This document shows positions 1 to 10,596 of a stretch of 64,000 bases of DNA, piece by piece. The DNA is from Sphingobium fontiphilum (GTDB lineage Bacteria > Pseudomonadota > Alphaproteobacteria > Sphingomonadales > Sphingomonadaceae). The notes below the pieces were generated by a model, which saw nothing but the letters and a program-made list of their open reading frames with translations, had not been told where the DNA came from and made no database searches. The position numbers and the translations under genes were made by a program. Location of the stretch: contig NZ_JACIEB010000002.1 in the NCBI RefSeq assembly GCF_014196635.1, positions 310,001 through 374,000 on the forward strand. The letters are read 5' to 3'. Each line of letters starts with the position of its first letter. Within the stretch, counting starts at the first letter, position 1.

Positions 1-246
1 AGCGAAGCGGAGGCCGCGCGCATCCTCAACACCAAGGAAGAAGCCGCCGCCGCGCCCAAGCACAAGATCAGCATCGATTATGAAATCGGTGATGCGGTCA
101 AGGTGCTGGACGGCCCCTTCGCCAGCTTCAACGGCACGGTCGAGGAACTGGATTTCGAAAAGAACCGGGTCAAGGTGTCGGTGTCGATCTTCGGCCGCGC
201 CACCCCGGTCGAACTGGATTTCGAACAGGTCGAACTGTCGAAATAA
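1..246 (+). CDS. nusG: Transcription termination/antitermination factor NusG, C-terminal part (5' truncated by window edge)
   Basis: The open frame runs from base 1 to a TAA at 244-246. It encodes a KOW domain, with a stretch [18 protein letters not shown] followed by FNGTVEELD and ending [12 protein letters not shown], which is typical of the NusG C-terminus. NusG binds RNA polymerase through its N-terminal domain (outside the window) and contacts Rho or ribosomal protein S10 through this KOW domain. It lies directly upstream of rplK, the usual secE-nusG-rplK order. Only about 81 residues are visible, so the N-terminal domain cannot be checked. Confidence 0.93.
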   Translation, partial: SEAEAARILNTKEEAAAAPKHKISIDYEIGDAVKVLDGPFASFNGTVEELDFEKNRVKVSVSIFGRATPVELDFEQVELSK

Positions 247-250
247 TTTC

Positions 251-336
251 ACGTTACCCCGGCGCAGGCCGGGGCCTCGTGCCTTCAGGCCCCCTCCCTT
301 GCGGCCTGAGATGCCAGCATCCGCTGGCATGACGAT
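251..336. repeat. Double-hairpin intergenic repeat between nusG and rplK
   Basis: Two palindromes lie side by side: CCCCGGC-GCAG-GCCGGGG (257-274) and GCCAGC-ATCC-GCTGGC (313-328), bounded by ACGTTACC and CATGACG-like ends. This is the layout of the REP-like intergenic palindromes common in sphingomonads (the family assignment is from memory, not a search). It could also act as an RNA processing or attenuation site between nusG and rplK, since no T-run follows either stem. Confidence 0.6.
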
Positions 337-435
337 AAGGGAAAAGCGCGGGAGGCGGCCTTCGGGCCTCCGCTTGAACCGCTAAACTTGAACCGGGCGT
401 GCCCTTGGGCGCGCCCAGCAACAGAGTGAGTGACA

Positions 436-867
436 ATGGCCAAGAAAATTACGGGCTATATCAAGCTCCAGGTGCCCGCCGGAGCCGCCAATCCTTCCCC
501 GCCGATCGGCCCTGCCTTGGGTCAGCGCGGCGTGAACATCATGGAATTCTGCAAGGCGTTCAACGCGTCGACGGAAAAGATGGAAAAGGGCACCCCGCTG
601 CCGACCATCATCACCGTCTATGCCGACCGCTCGTTCAGCTTCGTGACGAAGCAGCCGCCGGCCACCTACCTCATCAAGAAGGCCGTCAACCTGAAGTCGG
701 GCTCCAAGGAACCGGGCAAGGTCGTCGCCGGCAAGATCACCCGCGCCCAGCTCGCCGAAATCGCGCAGGCCAAGATGGTCGACCTCAACGCGAACGACAT
801 CGACGCTGCAACGAAGATCATCGAAGGCTCCGCTCGCGCGATGGGCCTCCAAGTGGTGGAGGGCTAA
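436..867 (+). CDS. rplK: 50S ribosomal protein uL11
   Basis: The 143-residue product begins [16 protein letters not shown] and contains [21 protein letters not shown], the conserved uL11 N-terminal signature, and ends in the RNA-binding domain ([19 protein letters not shown]). L11 sits at the GTPase-associated centre of 23S rRNA and is needed for RelA activation. A GTG two codons upstream (430) is also open, but the ATG at 436 matches the family N-terminus. rplA follows after 4 bases, so the two are translated as a unit. Confidence 0.97.
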   Translation: MAKKITGYIKLQVPAGAANPSPPIGPALGQRGVNIMEFCKAFNASTEKMEKGTPLPTIITVYADRSFSFVTKQPPATYLIKKAVNLKSGSKEPGKVVAGKITRAQLAEIAQAKMVDLNANDIDAATKIIEGSARAMGLQVVEG

Positions 868-871
868 GACC

Positions 872-1570
872 ATGGCGAAGCTGACCAAGAAGGCAAAGGC
901 CCTGGCCGCCGCGATCAACAAGGAAAAGCTGCACGGCGTTGACGAGGCGCTGGGCCTGATCAAGACCCATGCCACCGCCAAGTTCGACGAAAGCGTCGAA
1001 ATCGCGATCAACCTGGGCGTCGACCCGCGTCACGCCGACCAGATGGTCCGTGGCGTCGTTACGCTCCCCGCCGGCACCGGCAAGGACGTTCGCGTCGCCG
1101 TGTTCGCCCGTGGCGACAAGGCCGAAGCCGCCAAGGCGGCGGGCGCCGAAGTCGTGGGCGCCGAAGACCTGCTGGAATCGATCCAGGGCGGCAATATCGA
1201 CTTCGAACGCGTCATCGCCACGCCCGACATGATGGGCCTGGTCGGCCGCCTGGGCAAGGTTCTGGGCCCCAAGGGCCTGATGCCCAACCCCAAGCTCGGC
1301 ACCGTGACGCCCAACGTCGCCGAAGCCGTGAAGGCCGCCAAGGGTGGCCAGATCGAATTCCGCGTCGAAAAGGCCGGCATCATCCACGCTGGCCTCGGCA
1401 AGGCGAGCTTCTCGGCCGAAGACCTGCGCAAAAATTTCGACGCCTTCGTCGACGCGATCGTCAAGGCGAAGCCGTCGGGTTCGAAGGGCAAATATGTCCG
1501 CAAGATCGCACTGTCGTCCTCGATGGGTCCGGGCGTGAAGGTCGACGTGGCGGAAGTCGCCACGATCTGA
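872..1570 (+). CDS. rplA: 50S ribosomal protein uL1
   Basis: The 232-residue product has the L1 core, including [25 protein letters not shown] and the hinge region [22 protein letters not shown]1 binds 23S rRNA in the L1 stalk and in many bacteria represses its own rplK-rplA mRNA. It starts 4 bases after rplK. The operon ends here with a strong terminator: rplJ and rplL, which often follow, are not in the next several kilobases. Confidence 0.97.
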   Translation: MAKLTKKAKALAAAINKEKLHGVDEALGLIKTHATAKFDESVEIAINLGVDPRHADQMVRGVVTLPAGTGKDVRVAVFARGDKAEAAKAAGAEVVGAEDLLESIQGGNIDFERVIATPDMMGLVGRLGKVLGPKGLMPNPKLGTVTPNVAEAVKAAKGGQIEFRVEKAGIIHAGLGKASFSAEDLRKNFDAFVDAIVKAKPSGSKGKYVRKIALSSSMGPGVKVDVAEVATI

Positions 1571-1592
1571 TCCTTGCGCTATAAGCAACAGG

Positions 1593-1635
1593 AAAGCCTC
1601 CTTCCTCGGAATGTGGGAAGGAGGCTTTCTTGTTT
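1593..1635 (+). terminator. Rho-independent terminator of rplKA
   Basis: A stem formed by AAAGCCTCCTTCC and GGAAGGAGGCTTT (about 13 bp) encloses a short loop and is followed by CTTGTTTTG. It lies 22 bases after the rplA stop codon. Confidence 0.9.
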
Positions 1636-1644
1636 TGCGTGATG

Positions 1645-1710
1645 CCTCCCCATGCGTGGGAGGATTTTGGAACCAGGGGACGACCGGCCCCTGGGCTTCC
1701 CATTGGGAAG
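1645..1710. repeat. Cluster of three small palindromes upstream of the DEAD-box helicase
   Basis: Three short inverted repeats follow one another: CCTCCC/GGGAGG (1645-1663), CAGGGG/CCCCTG (1674-1693) and CTTCCC/GGGAAG (1696-1710). A reading frame open through this stretch would add 36-41 residues to the helicase, but the palindromes and low-complexity translation argue that it is untranslated leader or a repeat element. Confidence 0.5.
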
Positions 1711-1774
1711 CATAAAAGGTCATTCAGTATCCGTCGGTTATGGCGGGTCGCTTTTACCGATGGATAACAAGAAC

Positions 1775-3517
<1,743 letters not shown>

Positions 3518-3556
3518 CGCCTGGGGCCTGACCCTTTGGACAGGCTGGGATATTGC

Positions 3557-3596
3557 GGGGCCATCGGTCATTCCTTGCGGGATGACCGATGGCCCC
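3557..3596. repeat. Perfect 15-bp inverted repeat spanning the start codon of the photolyase gene
   Basis: GGGGCCATCGGTCAT (3557-3571) and ATGACCGATGGCCCC (3582-3596) are perfectly complementary with a 10-base loop. The 3' arm begins exactly at the ATG of the next gene. The inner part (GTCATTCC...GGGATGAC) resembles the ends of REP-like palindromes. In mRNA the stem would bury the start codon. Confidence 0.85.
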
Positions 3597-5120
3597 CTGC
3601 TTGTTCCCCTGTTCGGCGACCAACTGACCCCTGACATCGCCGCCCTACGCGCCGTCCGGCCGGACGATGCCATCTTGCTGATGATGGAGGTCGCCGACGA
3701 AACGACCTATGTGAAACATCACAAGGCCAAGATCGCCTTCATCCTTTCGGCCATGCGCCATCATGCCGGCCGGCTGCGCGATCTGGGCTGGCGCTTCGAC
3801 TATGTGCGGCTGGACGATCCCGACAATGAAGGCAGCTTCACCGCCGAGGTCGCCCGTGCCGTGGAACGGCGCAAGCCCCGCGCCATCCATGTGACGGAGG
3901 CGGGCGAATGGCGGGTTCGCGCCATGCTGGAAAGCTGGCGGGATCGCTTCGCCATTCCCGTGACGATCCATGAGGATGACCGCTTCCTGTGTTCCCACGC
4001 TGAATTCGATAGCTGGGCATCGGCGCGCAAACAGTTGCGGATGGAATATTTCTACCGCGACATGCGGCGCAAGACCGGCTTGCTGATGGCCGATGACGGC
4101 AAGCCGGAGGGCGGCCAGTGGAATTATGACGCGGACAATCGCAGGCCCGCGCCGTCCCGCGACCTGCTGACGCCCCGGCCGGTCCGCTTCCTGCCCGACG
4201 CGATCACCAGCGACGTGCTAGCTCTGGTCGCGGAACGATTCGCCGATCATATCGGCAGCCTCGACCATTTTCATTTCGCGGCGACGCATGAGGAAGCGAT
4301 GCGCCAGCAACAGCGTTTCCTGGACGAAGCCCTGCCCCGTTTTGGCGACTATCAGGACGCGATGCTCACCGGCGAGCCGTTCCTGTGGCACTCCGTCCTC
4401 TCGCCCTATATCAATGTCGGCTTGCTCGACCCGCTCGATCTGTGCCGGAAAGTCGAAGAACGCTATCTTGCGGGCCGGGCGCCGCTCAATTGCGCCGAAG
4501 GCTTCATCCGCCAGATCATCGGCTGGCGCGAATATGTGCGCGGCATCTACTGGCATGAAGGGCCCGATTATGCCCGGCGCAACGCGCTGGACGCGCGGCG
4601 CGACCTGCCCGGCTTTTACTGGACGGGCATGACCGACCTGCATTGCCTGTCGCAGGCGATCGGCCAGACCATCGACCATGGCTATGCCCATCACATCCAG
4701 CGGCTGATGATTACCGGCAATTTCGCGCTGCTGGCCGGCGTCGACCCGTATCAGGTGCATATCTGGTATCTGGAGGTTTACGCCGACGCCTTCGAATGGG
4801 TGGAATTGCCCAACACGCTGGGCATGAGCCAGTTTGCCGATGGCGGCCTGCTGGGATCCAAACCCTATGCGGCGAGCGGCGCCTACATCGATCGCATGTC
4901 GGATTATTGCGGAAAATGCCGCTATGACGTCCGGCAACGCACCGGCGAGAACGCCTGCCCCTTCAACAGCCTCTACTGGGATTTTCTGGCCCGCAACCAG
5001 AAGACGCTCGCCCCAAACCCCCGGCTCGCCATGCCCTATCGCAACTGGGAGCGAATGGAGCCGAAAGAGCGACAGGCGATCCGGCGACAGGCGGCAAATT
5101 TCCTCGACAATCTCGGGTGA
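3582..5120 (+). CDS. Cryptochrome/photolyase-related protein of the Fe-S bacterial (6-4) photolyase family
   Basis: The 512-residue product starts [22 protein letters not shown], the usual N-terminus of the FeS-BCP/CryPro family, which repairs UV (6-4) photoproducts using FAD and, in known members, a lumazine antenna. Four cysteines, C355, C443, C446 and C459, have spacings (88, 3 and 13) equal to those of the [4Fe-4S] ligands reported for Agrobacterium PhrB. The C-terminal FAD-binding region contains [15 protein letters not shown] and the E-W-V-E-L-P-N stretch. The start at 3582 was chosen because upstream codons are low-complexity; that ATG is the first base of a hairpin arm. It follows the helicase gene by 64 bases and may be co-transcribed. 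Confidence 0.9.
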   Translation: MTDGPLLVPLFGDQLTPDIAALRAVRPDDAILLMMEVADETTYVKHHKAKIAFILSAMRHHAGRLRDLGWRFDYVRLDDPDNEGSFTAEVARAVERRKPRAIHVTEAGEWRVRAMLESWRDRFAIPVTIHEDDRFLCSHAEFDSWASARKQLRMEYFYRDMRRKTGLLMADDGKPEGGQWNYDADNRRPAPSRDLLTPRPVRFLPDAITSDVLALVAERFADHIGSLDHFHFAATHEEAMRQQQRFLDEALPRFGDYQDAMLTGEPFLWHSVLSPYINVGLLDPLDLCRKVEERYLAGRAPLNCAEGFIRQIIGWREYVRGIYWHEGPDYARRNALDARRDLPGFYWTGMTDLHCLSQAIGQTIDHGYAHHIQRLMITGNFALLAGVDPYQVHIWYLEVYADAFEWVELPNTLGMSQFADGGLLGSKPYAASGAYIDRMSDYCGKCRYDVRQRTGENACPFNSLYWDFLARNQKTLAPNPRLAMPYRNWERMEPKERQAIRRQAANFLDNLG

Positions 5121-5136
5121 AACCGGCCGCCCTTGG

Positions 5137-5165
5137 TTGACAGAAGCGAGTCATTCCACTAACGG
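5137..5165 (+). promoter_or_regulatory. Possible sigma70-type promoter for rplU-rpmA
   Basis: TTGACA at 5137-5142 is a consensus -35. At 17 bases spacing the -10 would be TAACGG (5160-5165), a poor match. The site lies about 80 bases upstream of rplU, just past the photolyase stop. Confidence 0.35.
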
Positions 5166-5244
5166 CCCACTTTCCCGCGCGGGTCCGATAGGCTTAGTCC
5201 TTGATGATCTGCGTAAAGCAGATTTGAACGAGAAGAGACAAGCC

Positions 5245-5544
5245 ATGTTCGCTATCGTGCGCACAGGCGGCAAGCAGTATCGCGTCGCCGCCGGAGACAA
5301 GATCGTCGTTGAAAAGCTGGCCGGTGAGGCTGGCGATTCGGTGACCCTGGACGACGTCCTGCTCGCCGGTGAAGGCAGCGAGCTCAAGGACGTCAGCGGC
5401 CTGACCGTCGCAGCCGAAATCGTCGCGCAGGCGAAGGGCGAGAAGGTCATCGTCTTCAAGAAGCGCCGCCGCCACAATTATCGCCGCCGCAACGGCCACC
5501 GCCAGCGTCACACGATCCTGAAGATCGTGTCGATCGGCGCCTGA
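5245..5544 (+). CDS. rplU: 50S ribosomal protein bL21
   Basis: The 99-residue product starts [20 protein letters not shown] and ends with the conserved basic stretch [20 protein letters not shown]21 binds 23S rRNA and is a 50S assembly protein. The ATG at 5245 was selected from a longer open frame because it gives the exact family N-terminus, with AGAAGAGA upstream as ribosome-binding site. rpmA follows 31 bases later, the standard rplU-rpmA pair. Confidence 0.97.
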   Translation: MFAIVRTGGKQYRVAAGDKIVVEKLAGEAGDSVTLDDVLLAGEGSELKDVSGLTVAAEIVAQAKGEKVIVFKKRRRHNYRRRNGHRQRHTILKIVSIGA

Positions 5545-5575
5545 GCCAACAGCAAGATTTCGAGGAGTTTAGGTC

Positions 5576-5845
5576 ATGGCACATAAGAAAGCTGGCGGTT
5601 CGTCGCGCAACGGTCGCGATTCGGAATCGAAGCGCCTTGGCGTCAAGAAGTTCGGCGGTCAGGAAGTGATCGGCGGCAACATCATCATTCGCCAGCGCGG
5701 CACCCGCGTCTATCCCGGCCGCAATGTCGGCATGGGCAAGGATCACACGCTCTTCGCCCTGGGCGAAGGCCGCGTGGTGTTCCACACTGGCAAGCTCGGC
5801 CGCAAATATGTGTCGGTCGACGCCATGGCCGAAGCGGCCGAATAA
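5576..5845 (+). CDS. rpmA: 50S ribosomal protein bL27
   Basis: The 89-residue product starts [20 protein letters not shown], the L27 N-terminal tail that reaches the peptidyl-transferase centre. The tail starts directly with Ala after Met, so there is no sign of the N-terminal cleaved extension known in Firmicutes. GAGGAG lies 9 bases before the ATG. A terminator follows about 100 bases downstream. Confidence 0.97.
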   Translation: MAHKKAGGSSRNGRDSESKRLGVKKFGGQEVIGGNIIIRQRGTRVYPGRNVGMGKDHTLFALGEGRVVFHTGKLGRKYVSVDAMAEAAE

Positions 5846-5943
5846 ATCGGACGACTTGATGACGGGTCGTCCTTCACGGGGCGATCCGGTCAACTGAACA
5901 AAGGCGCAAGCCGCCAGTTCAGGGACAGCATCGAGGGAAAAAC

Positions 5944-5976
5944 GGGACGCCCCATCTCCGGGAGCGTCCCTTTTTT
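5944..5976 (+). terminator. Rho-independent terminator after rpmA
   Basis: GGGACGC (5944-5950) pairs with GCGTCCC (5964-5970) and is followed by TTTTTT. Confidence 0.85.
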
Positions 5977-6120
5977 GTTCGCGCCCGTCTCATTTCCCTC
6001 AACCGGCTGGAACCCTTGGCCTTTTTGTGCGTCGTGCGGGCAAAGGGGCCGTCACCGGACAACCTGTCGTCATGCCGTAACAGATTGCGGTCAATGGCGC
6101 GTGCGAATGAGGAGTATAAG

Positions 6121-6687
6121 ATGTTCGCTCGAACGAACCGCCTGCTGCTGCGTCCCGGCTGGATGGAGGACGCCCCGGCCCTGGCCCGCGCGATCGGCGA
6201 TGAAGCGGTGGTCCGCAACCTGCTCCACGCCCCCTGGCCCTATGGGCTGGAGGATGCCGAACAGTTCCTGTCCAGCTTCTATGACCCGGCCCAGCCGCAA
6301 TTCCTGATCTTCAGCCGGACGCGCGGCGCGCCTCGGCTGGTGGGCGGATGCGGCATTCACGACGATGGCCGGGGCGGCCATGAACTGGGCTATTGGATCG
6401 CGCGCCCCTGCTGGGGCCTGGGCTTCGCCACCGAAGCGGCGCAGGCGTTGATGCAGGTCGCGCGCGCCAGCGGCATCGGCCCGGTCCACGCCGCCCATTT
6501 CGTCGACAACCCGGCGTCGGGCCATGTCCTGCGGAAAATCGGCTTTCGCTCCACTGGGCGCATCGAGCGGCGTCATAGCATCGGGCGCGGCGCCGATGTC
6601 GATTGCCTGCTGTTCGAACAGGATGAAGGCCGCGCCATGATGCGCGACAGCGCGATCGAACTCTATCCCGACGCCCTCGCCGCCTGA
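6121..6687 (+). CDS. GNAT family N-acetyltransferase (RimJ/RimL-like)
   Basis: The 188-residue product begins MFARTNRLLLRPGWMEDAPAL, the usual start of RimJ/RimL-type acetyltransferases, and has the acetyl-CoA-binding region with ELGYWIARPCWGLGFATEA and the later VHAAHFVDNPASGHVLRKIGF (N-x-x-S-x-x-V-x-x-K-x-G-F). It would transfer an acetyl group to an amine, possibly a protein N-terminus; the substrate cannot be read from sequence. The start was set at 6121 because GAGGAG lies 8-13 bases upstream; the frame is open further 5' without a site. It converges on another acetyltransferase with 7 bases between stops. Confidence 0.85.
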   Translation: MFARTNRLLLRPGWMEDAPALARAIGDEAVVRNLLHAPWPYGLEDAEQFLSSFYDPAQPQFLIFSRTRGAPRLVGGCGIHDDGRGGHELGYWIARPCWGLGFATEAAQALMQVARASGIGPVHAAHFVDNPASGHVLRKIGFRSTGRIERRHSIGRGADVDCLLFEQDEGRAMMRDSAIELYPDALAA

Positions 6688-6694
6688 ACGCCGG

Positions 6695-7216
6695 TCAACC
6701 GGCGCGCCGATCCATCACCCGGATCGGCGCGCCGCCCGACATTGCCTCTGCATAGGGCAGGAAGCCCAGCCGCTCCGCCACGCGGATGGAGGCGCCATTG
6801 CCCGGCTCGATGATGCAGCGGACGGCCTCGCCCGGCCGCTGCGCGTCGGCCCAGGCCAGCACCGCCGCCATCGCCTCGCTGGCGATGCCCCGCCCCCAAG
6901 CGGCGGGCGCAAAGGCCCATCCCGCCTCGATCACGCCATCCAGTTCGGCGATGCCGCGCCGCGCGTCCATCAACCCAGCATCGCCCAGAAAGGCGCCGGT
7001 CGCGCGATCCTCCACCGCCCACATGCCAAAGCCCAGCAACGCCCACAGGCCCGCATAGCGCAACAGGCGGAACCACACGGTCTGCGCGTCCTGCACATGG
7101 CCGCCGATATGGCGCACGACTTCGGCATCGCCCCACAACGCCTTCAGATGCTCATAATCATCGGCCCGATGGGCGCGGAGCGTCAGCCGGTCGGTCTGGA
7201 GCGTGGGCGCGATCAT
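6695..7216 (-). CDS. GNAT family N-acetyltransferase
   Basis: The 173-residue product starts MIAPTLQTDRLTLRAHRADDYEHL and has AGWAFAPAAWGRGIASEA as the acetyl-CoA loop, followed by EPGNGASIRVAERLGF, both standard in RimJ/RimL-like GNAT proteins. It sits tail to tail with another GNAT gene and head to head with obgE. The two acetyltransferases share fold motifs but not obvious close identity, so a recent duplication is not supported. The substrate is unknown. Confidence 0.85.
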   Translation of the reverse strand: MIAPTLQTDRLTLRAHRADDYEHLKALWGDAEVVRHIGGHVQDAQTVWFRLLRYAGLWALLGFGMWAVEDRATGAFLGDAGLMDARRGIAELDGVIEAGWAFAPAAWGRGIASEAMAAVLAWADAQRPGEAVRCIIEPGNGASIRVAERLGFLPYAEAMSGGAPIRVMDRRAG

Positions 7217-7323
7217 GCGACAGGATGTGGACCGTCCCGCACCCAGCGGTCAACCATGCGCTTTTCCACGCCGCACCGAACCGCAAAACTTCCCCTTTGG
7301 CCCGCTTGGCGCTATGGGGCGCC

Positions 7324-8418
7324 ATGCATTTTCTCGATCAAGCCAAGATATTTATCAAATCCGGCTGGGGCGGCCCCGGCGCGGTCAGTTTCCGACGCGA
7401 AAAATATGTCGAATATGGCGGCCCCGACGGCGGCAATGGCGGCAAGGGCGGCGACATCATTTTCGAAGCGGTGGCGGGCCTCAACACCCTCATCGACTTT
7501 CGCTATACCCAGCATTTCAAGGCCCAGCGGGGCCAGCCCGGCATGGGCAAGAACCGCTATGGCGCGGGCGGCGACGATCTGGTCGTCAAGGTTCCCGTCG
7601 GCACCCAGATCCTGTCCGACCCCGTCCCCATTGCAGGGACGGAGGACGAGGAAGACGGCAGCATGGAATATGAGCAGGAGTTGCTCGCCGACTTCACGCA
7701 AGTGGGCCAGCGCATCGTCCTGCTGCGCGGCGGCGACGGCGGCCGGGGCAACCTGTCCTACAAGACCAGCACCAACCGCGCCCCGCGTCAGCACGGCACC
7801 GGGTGGCCGGGGCAGGAAATGTGGGTGTGGCTGCGCCTCAAGCTACTGGCCGATGTCGGCCTTGTCGGGATGCCCAATGCCGGCAAGTCCACCCTCATCA
7901 ACCAGATCACCAATACCAAGGCAAAGGTCGGCGCATACGCCTTCACCACCACCAAGCCGCAGCTGGGCGTCGTGCTGCACCGCGACCGCGAATTCGTGCT
8001 GGCCGACATTCCCGGCCTGATCGAGGGCGCGGCGGAAGGCGCGGGGATTGGCGACCGGTTCCTCGGCCATATCGAACGCTGCCGCGTGCTGCTGCATCTC
8101 ATCGACGCGACCGGCGACGACCCGGTTCAGGCGTTCCGCATCGTCCAGGACGAACTGGCGGCCTATGGCGGCGGGCTGGATGAAAAGCCGCAGTTGGTGG
8201 TGCTGAACAAGGGCGACCTGCTCGGCCCCGAATTGATGGAAGACATCGCCGCACAGCTTCGCGACGAGGCGGGCGTGGAGCATGTGTTCATCATTTCCGG
8301 CGCGACCGGCGAAGGGATGCCCGAACTGCTCGACGCCGTGCTGCCGCTGCTCGACGAAGGCGTGGCGCAGGAAGAAGAGGCCAGCGGCGAGGAAGACAAG
8401 CCCTGGTCGCCGCTTTGA
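7324..8418 (+). CDS. obgE: GTPase Obg/CgtA
   Basis: The 364-residue product starts MHFLDQAKIFIKSGWGGPGAVSFRREKY with the glycine-rich Obg domain, followed by a G domain with G1 GMPNAGKST, G3 DIPG and G4 NKGD. Obg acts in late 50S assembly and in stress and growth control. The ATG at 7324 gives the conserved N-terminus; upstream codons open to 7225 do not match the family. proB follows 28 bases later, a common obgE-proB arrangement. Confidence 0.96.
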   Translation: MHFLDQAKIFIKSGWGGPGAVSFRREKYVEYGGPDGGNGGKGGDIIFEAVAGLNTLIDFRYTQHFKAQRGQPGMGKNRYGAGGDDLVVKVPVGTQILSDPVPIAGTEDEEDGSMEYEQELLADFTQVGQRIVLLRGGDGGRGNLSYKTSTNRAPRQHGTGWPGQEMWVWLRLKLLADVGLVGMPNAGKSTLINQITNTKAKVGAYAFTTTKPQLGVVLHRDREFVLADIPGLIEGAAEGAGIGDRFLGHIERCRVLLHLIDATGDDPVQAFRIVQDELAAYGGGLDEKPQLVVLNKGDLLGPELMEDIAAQLRDEAGVEHVFIISGATGEGMPELLDAVLPLLDEGVAQEEEASGEEDKPWSPL

Positions 8419-8446
8419 CCGGCACGCCCTTTTCCCGGACCGTTGC

Positions 8447-9577
8447 ATGACCACCGCGCTCCCCGGCTTTCCCCCTGCCCTTGTCCGCCGCCTTGTCATC
8501 AAGATCGGATCGGCCCTGCTGGTCGATCCTGCAGGCGAAGTGCGCGAGGGCTGGCTGCGAACGCTGGTCGCCGATGTCGCGGCGCGGCGCGCGGCCGGGC
8601 AACAGATCATCATCGTTTCATCCGGCGCCATCGCGCTCGGCGCGCGCCGCCTGAAACTGCCCAGGGGCGGGCGCGGCAGCCTGGAGGATGCGCAGGCGGC
8701 GGCGGCCACGGGCCAGATCGCCCTGTCGCAATGCTGGGCCGGGCTGCTGGGGGAACAGGGCATCACCGCCGCGCAGATGCTGGTGACGCTGGACGACCTT
8801 GAAAACCGCCGCCGCTACCTCAATGCGTCGGCAACGCTGGAACGGCTGATGCAATTGGGCGTCGTGCCGGTGGTGAACGAGAATGACAGCGTCGCCACCG
8901 CCGAAATCCGCTTTGGCGACAATGACCGGCTGGCCGCGCGCATCGGCCAGGCGGCTCAGGCCGACGCGGTTGTGCTGCTGTCCGACGTGGACGGGCTTTA
9001 CACCGCCAACCCGCATGTCGATGCCAGCGCGATGCTGATCGAAACCATCGACAAGATCGACGCGCGCATCGCCGCCATGGCGGACGGCGGCTCCGCCTCC
9101 GGCATGGGGTCGGGCGGCATGACGTCCAAGATCCAGGCCGCGCGTATCGCCACCGGCGCGGGCGCGCACCTCGCCATCATATCGGGCAAGGTCGATTCGC
9201 CCCTGTCCCACTGGGCCGATGGCGGACGCGGCTCCATCTTCCTCGCCGCCCCGGCCAAGCGCGCGCGCAAGGGCTGGCTCGCCGGGCGGCTGACGGTGCG
9301 CGGGCGGATCATCGTCGACGCGGGCGCGGAAGGCGCTCTGGCGCGCGGCAACAGCCTGCTGCCCGCCGGGGTGCGCGGCGTCGAGGGCAGCTTCGCGCGC
9401 GGCGACGTGGTCGACATCGCGACGCAGGACGGGCGCGTCATCGCCCGTGGCCTGATCGAATATGACAGCGACGCCGCCACGAAGATCGCCGGTCGCCGCA
9501 GCGAGGACATAGCCGCCCTGCTGGGCGAAATGCCCCGGTCGGTGCTGGTCCATCGCGACCATATGGCCATGATCTGA
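8447..9577 (+). CDS. proB: Glutamate 5-kinase
   Basis: The 376-residue product has the amino-acid-kinase fold (RLVIKIGSALL, IIIVSSGAIALG, VPVVNENDSVA, ALLSDVDGLYTANP-type region) and a C-terminal PUA domain from about residue 280 (GWLAGRLTVRG...). It phosphorylates glutamate in the first step of proline synthesis and is usually feedback-inhibited by proline. It follows obgE by 28 bases and is 4 bases ahead of an epimerase-like gene, suggesting one operon. proA is not in this window. Confidence 0.95.
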   Translation: MTTALPGFPPALVRRLVIKIGSALLVDPAGEVREGWLRTLVADVAARRAAGQQIIIVSSGAIALGARRLKLPRGGRGSLEDAQAAAATGQIALSQCWAGLLGEQGITAAQMLVTLDDLENRRRYLNASATLERLMQLGVVPVVNENDSVATAEIRFGDNDRLAARIGQAAQADAVVLLSDVDGLYTANPHVDASAMLIETIDKIDARIAAMADGGSASGMGSGGMTSKIQAARIATGAGAHLAIISGKVDSPLSHWADGGRGSIFLAAPAKRARKGWLAGRLTVRGRIIVDAGAEGALARGNSLLPAGVRGVEGSFARGDVVDIATQDGRVIARGLIEYDSDAATKIAGRRSEDIAALLGEMPRSVLVHRDHMAMI

Positions 9578-9581
9578 CCCC

Positions 9582-10496
9582 ATGACGATGACCATCGCCA
9601 TGACCGGCGCGACAGGCTTCGTCGGCGGGGAAACGCTGGCGCAGGCGCTGGCCGCCGGGCATCATGTCCATGCCCTCACCCGCCGCGCGCAACCCCCTCA
9701 AGCGCGCCTGACATGGATGCCCGGCGCGCTGGACCAAGGCGATTCGCTCGACCGGCTGGTGGCGCAGGCCGACGCCGTCATCCACATTGCGGGCGTGGTC
9801 AACGCGCCCGACCGCGCGGCTTTTGAAGCCGGTAACGCCACCGGCACGATGGCGCTGGTCGACGCGATGCGGCGGCAGGGCGTTCGCCGCCTGATCCATG
9901 TGTCCTCGCTCGCCGCGCGGGAACCCGACCTGTCCGACTATGGCTGGTCGAAGGAACTGGCCGAACGCCATGTGAAGGCCAGCGGCCTTGACTGGACCAT
10001 CGTGCGCCCGCCCGCCATCTATGGCCCCGGCGATCGCGAGATGCTGGAACTGTTCCAGATGGCCAAGCGCGGACTGGTGTTGCTGCCGCCGGGCGGGCGT
10101 TTTTCCGTCATCCATGTGGCGGACCTTGCGCGCCTGCTGCTGGCGCTGGCGACAGATCGGGAGATCAGCCTGACCCAATGTTATGAGATTGACGATGGCG
10201 CGCCCGATGGCTGGGACCATCGCGATTTCGCGCTGGCGCTCGGCCGGGCGCTGGACCGGCGGGTGCGGCCAGTGTCGATGCCCCGCGCGCTGATGACCAT
10301 GGGCGCAGCCATCGACCGGCTGGTGCGCGGCCAACGCGCCCGGCTGACGCCCGACCGCGTCCGCTATTTCTGCCACCCCGACTGGGTCAGCAATTCGCGC
10401 CTTGCGCCCCCCTCTCCGCTCTGGACGCCGCAGGTATCGACCGAAGAGGGGCTGCGCACGACGGCGCAGGCCTATCACGCCAAGGGCTGGCTGTAG
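9582..10496 (+). CDS. NAD(P)-dependent epimerase/dehydratase family protein (extended SDR-like)
   Basis: The 304-residue product begins with a Rossmann dinucleotide-binding loop, MTGATGFVGGETL, and contains a YxxxK pair (YGWSK, about residue 121) following SSLAAREPD, as in extended short-chain dehydrogenases, then IVRPPAIYGPGD. The substrate is unknown; relatives include sugar-nucleotide epimerases and complex I-associated NDUFA9-like proteins. It starts 4 bases after proB and is probably translated from the same message. Confidence 0.82.
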   Translation: MTMTIAMTGATGFVGGETLAQALAAGHHVHALTRRAQPPQARLTWMPGALDQGDSLDRLVAQADAVIHIAGVVNAPDRAAFEAGNATGTMALVDAMRRQGVRRLIHVSSLAAREPDLSDYGWSKELAERHVKASGLDWTIVRPPAIYGPGDREMLELFQMAKRGLVLLPPGGRFSVIHVADLARLLLALATDREISLTQCYEIDDGAPDGWDHRDFALALGRALDRRVRPVSMPRALMTMGAAIDRLVRGQRARLTPDRVRYFCHPDWVSNSRLAPPSPLWTPQVSTEEGLRTTAQAYHAKGWL

Positions 10497-10596
10497 GGCG
10501 GATCGGCATTCGGTTCTGGCGGCCTGCAACACTGAGGCGGCGTGGGCGAGCTTGGGCTTCTGGTTTCGCCCCGTATCGGACGCTTAGATCAGGCAG

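Noticed and set aside
6121..7216. Tandem duplication of the two acetyltransferase genes
   Set aside because: They are both GNAT proteins but in opposite orientation and differ strongly outside the fold motifs.
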